From the NCBI GenBank assembly GCA_011037195.1, contig JAAEAF010001105.1:1-64000 (forward strand): a stretch of DNA of 64,000 bases. Direction: 5' to 3'. This DNA comes from Triatoma infestans. Its lineage: Eukaryota > Arthropoda > Insecta > Hemiptera > Reduviidae. Positions 59,050 through 64,000 of the stretch are shown here, piece after piece. The notes under the pieces were generated by a model, which saw only the letters and a program-made list of their open reading frames with translations, ran no database searches and had not been told where the DNA came from. The first letter of the stretch is position 1, and each line of letters opens with the position of its first letter. A program made the position numbers and the translations under genes.

Positions 59050-59825
59050 CTTGAAATAGTGACTAAATGTTTGCTAAAGGGCTGAACAGGGAGGCGGTCA
59101 AACATTATACTCATTTCGAGTAATCCTTTTTAATTTAATGTTATTTAATGAAAGAAATTTAATGTCACAGTTTCTTAATAATTCATTAAAATCAATTTTT
59201 CCGGAAAAAAGTGGCCAATAGAATGAAAGAGAAAATAGCATGTCAGTTTAAAGGAAATCGTGGTAACTGTTTGCAATAAAAATGTCAAAAAACCCAAAAA
59301 TATATCTTTCATGTTGCACTTCCGTTTATAATATTTTAAGCAGTCTTAGCAATGCAGTATTAATATTAAATAGGTAACAGAACATTACATGTGTACTGTA
59401 GCGGTATGCTGTAGTAGTAACTGGTGGTACTTTAGAGGAAAGCTAAACATAGCTAACCTACATCAACCCTCCCCCCACCACACAATAATTTTTCCAGCAA
59501 AAATGCTCTAAATAAAACTGATAACATTTATGAGTGCAGTCACAATGCTGAAGTTTAAGGAAAATCATTGGAACTATTTTCGAAAAAAACGGGTATAAAA
59601 AAAATTCAGTAAAGTGGCAGATCCAGTTGATGGATTTCGATCAACATCACATGTCAGATACCGTGCTGGTAACTAAACAAAATATATTTTTCGATATATG
59701 CACGCGCATCACACACACACATCATTCGCAAAAAATATTATCTCCATTCTGGTGACCATTAATTTCGAACATTTGCACGACCGTCACCCTTCCCGTTACA
59801 CTTGTAAGAGAAGTAAAAAAAAAAA
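59050..59825 (+). repeat. Rep-A copy
   Basis: ATGTTGCACTTCCG (59310) marks module 1. GAACTATTTTCGAAAAAAAC (59570) and CACACACACATCATTCGC (59709) mark module 2 and the microsatellite, and the end ACTTGTAAGAGAAGTAAAAA is at 59801. The 5' terminus is not clear. Confidence 0.7.
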
Positions 59826-60735
59826 TCAGTTGTAAACACTCACACGACTTTCTCTTACTCCCCTGTTAATACAATTATATATATATAAATAACGGCAAAT
59901 TTTCTTTAAGCTTCAAATTTAAATATTTTTCGTAATAAAAATATATAAAATGGTGGGGGATAAGTATCAACCCATCCTAAGCGTGCCAGGTAGAGAAGTG
60001 ATGATTATATTATGGCCCAGTAGAGCGCTCTATAACCAACACTGAATCCAAGTAACTATATCTAAAATTTGAAATTAACGTCACAAATTCCGCCCAACTC
60101 CAAAATAATTTCCAAAAAACTCAAAACTACTCTTTGAAGTCGCATTTCCGGTTAATTGAATTTCTTCCGATTTGGAAATCTATCAATGCTTGCAATGTGC
60201 TTGCAATATTATACAGGTAATAAAACCACATACTATACAGAAGTGGTAGTTTAGTAGAAAACATGACGCTACTGTTCCCCCCACTACTCACCCAAAAAAT
60301 GCATTTTCACGGAAAAATGTTTCAAATAAAAGTGACAGGTATTTAAATGTGTGTGATAGTTTACGAATTTTAAAGAAAATTATTGGAGCTGTTATAGAGA
60401 AAATTACAAAAAACTGAAGAAAAAACAAAACATTCAGTAAAGTTGTACTTCCGGTTGATGGATTTTGCCCAAAATGTTGGTGTGTGATGCCATGGCAGTG
60501 CCTACACGAAATACCAAGTTTGCGCTTCCACTGACTTTCCGTTTTTGAGACATTCTGTTAACACTCACACATACATAGATACACACACATACAGACCATT
60601 CGCTAAAAAACATTTCTGTTTTATGTGAGGGACTCCAAAACGGGCATTTCCGGTGAAAACGAAATTTTGAAAATCTGCCACGATGGCAATACTTCCTCTT
60701 CTTACTAGGAAGAGAAATTAAAAAAAAACCAGAGC
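59825..60735 (+). repeat. Rep-A, near-complete, head to tail with the preceding copy
   Basis: 5' AAACACTCACACGACTTTCT (59835); module 1 with GTCGCATTTCCGGTTAATTG (60140); module 2 with GTTGTACTTCCGGTTGATGG (60445). Then GTTTTTGAGACATTCTGTTA, ACACTCACACATACATAG, CCATTCGCTAAAAAACATTT and GGGCATTTCCGGTGAAAACG. The 3' end is ACTAGGAAGAGAAATTAAAA. It is a good model for the family order. Confidence 0.85.
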
Positions 60736-61555
60736 ATTTTGCTAAAGAATATTCTTACTTCTCAATCTATTTAGCGGCTAACTAAATCATTAATAAAAAA
60801 GTTTCCACAATGTGTACAGACGAGAAAAACCCTGTATAAGAATGGCAAAAATGGTTACACTAATACGAACATTATCAATAAAAATAAATTGTAAATTAAA
60901 TTAATTCCCGGGTGAATACAAAATTAACCAGTATTATGTAACCGACGCCCAATGTATTTTCAATTAATGAAACATTTTCTTGGAAATAACTTTGAATATC
61001 TCTAATTTTTCCACTGATAAAATTCTAACTAAACAAATTAGCCTGTTGTAGACATTGAAGGAAATAAAATCTGCCTCCCCCCTCCCGGTGAACCAGCTCT
61101 CACCACTCCTACCCGGCCGTCTATGTTGATCTAATTAATGTTTTCTCAACTGGACTCTCTATGTGGAGTTACTGGGTTTGGGGGTAACAAAAGTGTTGTG
61201 TGGGTGGTTGTAAAAGAGAGCTGTATAGGAGAGAGCCTCTATAGCACGTGTCTCTCTCGCCACACCGCCACCACTTGCTTGTCCCAATGACGTAATCATT
61301 TATTTATAATATTCTGTACAATATGACTAATGAGATTTACCAAGTTTTGTATTTTATATTTTGACAATAAATGGAACCTAACGGTATTAGATATATATAC
61401 ATATGTTGAACCGTTTCTTGTTGGTCCGAGCTATTAAATAAATTAAATAATTTGCGACAAACTTTTCTTTAATAAATTAGTTCTCTTATCTCGCGTTATT
61501 TATACGGTTATAGGAATGATGATGATTAATTGAATCTTTTTTAATACTTTCCTCT
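60736..61555. other. Unassigned stretch
   Basis: A less AT-rich part (61075-61275) contains CACGTG (61238-61243). No coding exon was supported. Confidence 0.35.
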
Positions 61556-61559
61556 TACT

Positions 61560-62040
61560 ACTGCCAGAATTCACGTAAATACTCAGATGCTCTGAGGCGA
61601 ATATGTGGCTGTAGTGCCGCGTTTTTATGTCTGTCTGTGCACAAAAATCGCATAATAGACGAAAGCTTAATTAACACTGCAGCATCCCTAAAATCTTCCT
61701 GGAATAAAGTTTCATATAAAAGTGTAAGCCTACATTACGGGCATTAAACAAAGAAGATCGACCTACATTTGAGAAAATAGCAAAGAGCTAAAGGTAATAA
61801 CGAAAACCATAGTAAAGTAGCAACTTTGTTACTGGGATTTTAACCGAAACTTCGTAAGTACATGCTGTGGTAGTCCCTAAATTGCCTTTCCGAAATCTCG
61901 TTTCTGAGATGTTATATTAGTATAGCATATAGAAATAAACAATTATTGTTTCGAATTTAGTTTTCTCAAAACATTATCGGTGAAAATTGAATTTCGCAAA
62001 TTTGGTACGATCACATCACTAACTGGCGGTGAGGTAAGGA
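61560..62040 (+). repeat. Rep-A, diverged
   Basis: TTTCCTCTTACTACTGCCAG (61550) marks the start and TTTGGTACGATCACATCACT (62000) the 3' block. The CA tract is absent. Confidence 0.6.
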
Positions 62041-62560
62041 TAACAACCTACTCAGATAGGTTGATTACAATGTAGTCCAGAAGGGAGCGCCAATAATAAT
62101 TAACTAAAACATTTGAAATTTAACGTCGCAGATTCCTCAGAACCATCTGATAACAACTTTTATACAGGAAAAAGTTACAAATAAAATGATAGGTCTGCAG
62201 GGGTATATTATAAGCAGTATTCCAAGTTTAAAGGAAACTGTTATATAGTCGTTTTCCAGACTTAAAGAAAATTCCAAAAAACTGAAAAACTTATTCTGTA
62301 AAGACGCACTTCCGGTTTTCTTGAAATTTGAAATCCTAGCAATGCTTCTATAATGTATATTCATATTACATAGTTGGACAAACCATACATAGCAGAGAAA
62401 TACTTTAGAGAAAAGCTAAAAACTTTTCAGTTGCTGCGGAACCCCACCCAAAACATTAATTTTCACAGGAAGATGTTTCTAGTGATTGATACGAAGTTTA
62501 AAGAGAACATTTTAGAGGAATTAGGAATAATTTGTATTTTGAATGTAATTATTTGCAAAA
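62040..62560 (+). repeat. Rep-A, internal
   Basis: TTTAACGTCGCAGATTCCTC (62118), then GACGCACTTCCGGTTTTCTT (62303), is module 1. A degraded module 2 follows. Confidence 0.65.
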
Positions 62561-63055
62561 GGTTATATGTATAAGGTCCTTATTCATTTGAATCAATTCT
62601 TCTTCTTTTTTATGTCTATTTTTATGTATTTAACATTTTAACAAATTTATCTTTTTACACTTTATATAATTGAATTATTTTCATCTCATTTAAATAAATC
62701 CCATTAAAACGAACATGTATATTCAATATACTGAACTTTATTTTTCTTTTATTATATAGTCATTATGTTTTTATTATTATTTAAATGTGTATTAAATATT
62801 ATTTAAACTGTATTTTAGACTTCATTTGAATAAATTCAACACGAGATGATTCCCTTTCCGAAAACCTCATTACTATAAAGCATCCATTTTTTGACCATTT
62901 ACCTATCCAAATAAAATTCTAGTTTTCTCTGTCAATTCTAGTTTTTTTTTTTGTACTCTCTTAAGAGGAGGTAAATGGAGGGGATCATAAAAACAGAAAT
63001 TTTCGTAATAAAGTTATCTGCGCTAATGACCATCGTAGTCGACGCGCCGGGGAAA
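62561..63055. other. AT-rich stretch
   Basis: Nothing recognised. Confidence 0.4.
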
Positions 63056-63059
63056 AAAA

Positions 63060-63575
63060 TAAAGTTATCGCTAGAAATACATGTTTTGAGGACATCTGAG
63101 TATGAATACGTTTTAAATCAATGGTCTAGTCAATTGAATGAAAAATAAAACAAGAGGAAGCTCCAATAGATATTCCCTCGGTGTAACGCCAACGCATATA
63201 TTACCAAGGTATCGTTTGCAATATATGCGATTTTAGTGATTGTTTTTTGTTTTCAGTTTTTCTGCAATTTTCTATAAAATATATCCAACAATTTTTCTTA
63301 AATTTCGCAAATAAAATGCATCAAATATAGGATTATCACATCATTTTTCTTGTTAGGAATTTGTGTTGAGTGGGTTTTGGGAAAACTGCGGTGTTAAGTT
63401 GTTCTCTACCAGCTCAATGTTACCATGCTCTCTATCATAATTCAGTGCAATGTAACATATTGCTAATCTGGTAAAAAATCCAAATTTGAAATAAATTGGA
63501 ATTTTCAATTTGAACAATGAGACATGAAATAAGAGAAAGCGGTGTGAGTGCCTTCATAAAATATATTCCATTGAC
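63060..63575 (-). repeat. Rep-A copy
   Basis: AGAAATACATGTTTTGAGGA (63074) to the terminus AATAAGAGAAAGCGGTGTGA (63528). The modules are diverged and the TG tract is lost. Confidence 0.7.
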
Positions 63576-63633
63576 GGCTAATACAACTCTTGTTTTTTTT
63601 TAATATATAAGGCAAAAACAATGGTCATAAACG

Positions 63634-64000
63634 AGTATTGTATTGTATTGTATCACCTGTTAGATTCTGCAGGGGTTGGCTATTAAGGCAGGGGTATTGT
63701 GGCACCCACATGTTTGAGTGCCTTCTCCCAGTCCTGTCTGTTTTATTAGACTTAGTAGTCTGGAAAGAGATCCCTTGTTAAAGATTGAAGGCGTCAGTTT
63801 CTCCTCCGCAAAGAGGGGAAATCTCAGCCACCCAAGGCCTTCATATTGGAGCAGTAAGTGCAATGATGTTTCTTCTTCTTCCTGGTAAAACCTACACAGG
63901 TTATCCGCTGTCAGGTCCATGCCTGGTCTGCAGGGGTCAGTAAGGAGGATCGCAGACATCCTTGTGGCCGCAGGCTTTGTTTAAGTAATTCTGCAGTAAG
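63634..64000 (-). pseudogene. LINE C-terminus with (ATACA)n tail, cut by the window end
   Basis: The minus-strand frame reads LLTDPCRPGMDLTADNLCRF, then YQEEEETSLHLLLQYEGLGW. The family pattern is LTGHCxLGxHLxxLGLxxxxxCRFCxEEEETxxHLLxxC; here CRFC and the last Cys have each become Tyr (CRFY, QY). SLSRLLSLIKQTG leads to the stop. An ATACAATACAATACA tail (63652-63634) marks the 3' end. The frame continues beyond the window, so the RNase H and RT may lie just outside. Confidence 0.85.

Overview
This window reads as gene-poor animal DNA, most likely from an arthropod. It is AT-rich, full of microsatellites, and crowded with decayed interspersed repeats. No intact host gene was found. The longest recognisable coding stretches are fragments of non-LTR retrotransposons (LINEs) and one insect-type transposon with a DUF4817 helix-turn-helix region. 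Most other open frames are chance frames in repeats. Host assignment is an inference from the transposon families and base composition. The window could be intergenic or one large intron.

Layout. A non-coding family called Rep-A here covers perhaps a third of the window, with at least 25 recognisable ends on both strands (for example 335-875, 8195-8815, 14085-14870, 25470-26515, 40525-41225, 53405-54215, 54505-55905, 59825-60735). Its sense strand is defined here as the one that starts GTGTGAAACACTCACAC and ends GTAAGAGAAAGTAAAA. Shorter families are Rep-B (1-151, 9258-9335, 42130-42292, 55165-55447, 55496-55629), Rep-C (7300-7395, 45625-45730) and Rep-D (39105-39300).

LINE relics lie at 4660-4770, 16630-17080, 23490-23880, 24005-24400, 27180-27710, 32100-32530, 32840-33065, 35016-37200, 47985-48685, 58260-59000 and 63634-64000. 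They represent several lineages, and most keep only the 3' part (RT palm/thumb, RNase H, or the C-terminal zinc-knuckle-like region). Some end in their own microsatellite tail: ATT, GAT, GTAG, ATACA or poly(A). A tRNA-derived SINE lies at 37384-37667. A 0.72-kb foldback palindrome lies at 22383-23105. A purine-rich, locally GC-rich stretch at 11200-12480 is the only place that looks at all like a promoter or 5' exon.

Most notable. (1) Rep-B and Rep-C carry hammerhead-ribozyme-like cores (CTGANGA, a stem, GAAA, then GGTC). The flanking stems differ in sequence between the two families but still pair, which points to a conserved RNA fold. (2) Two Rep-B insertions sit in one Rep-A copy, each bounded by an exact 12-bp target-site duplication. 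(3) Two different LINE 3' ends lie in tandem inside one exact 15-bp target-site duplication (35001-35015 and 37201-37215), which suggests a chimeric retrotransposition. All calls come from reading the sequence by eye. No alignment or database search was run.
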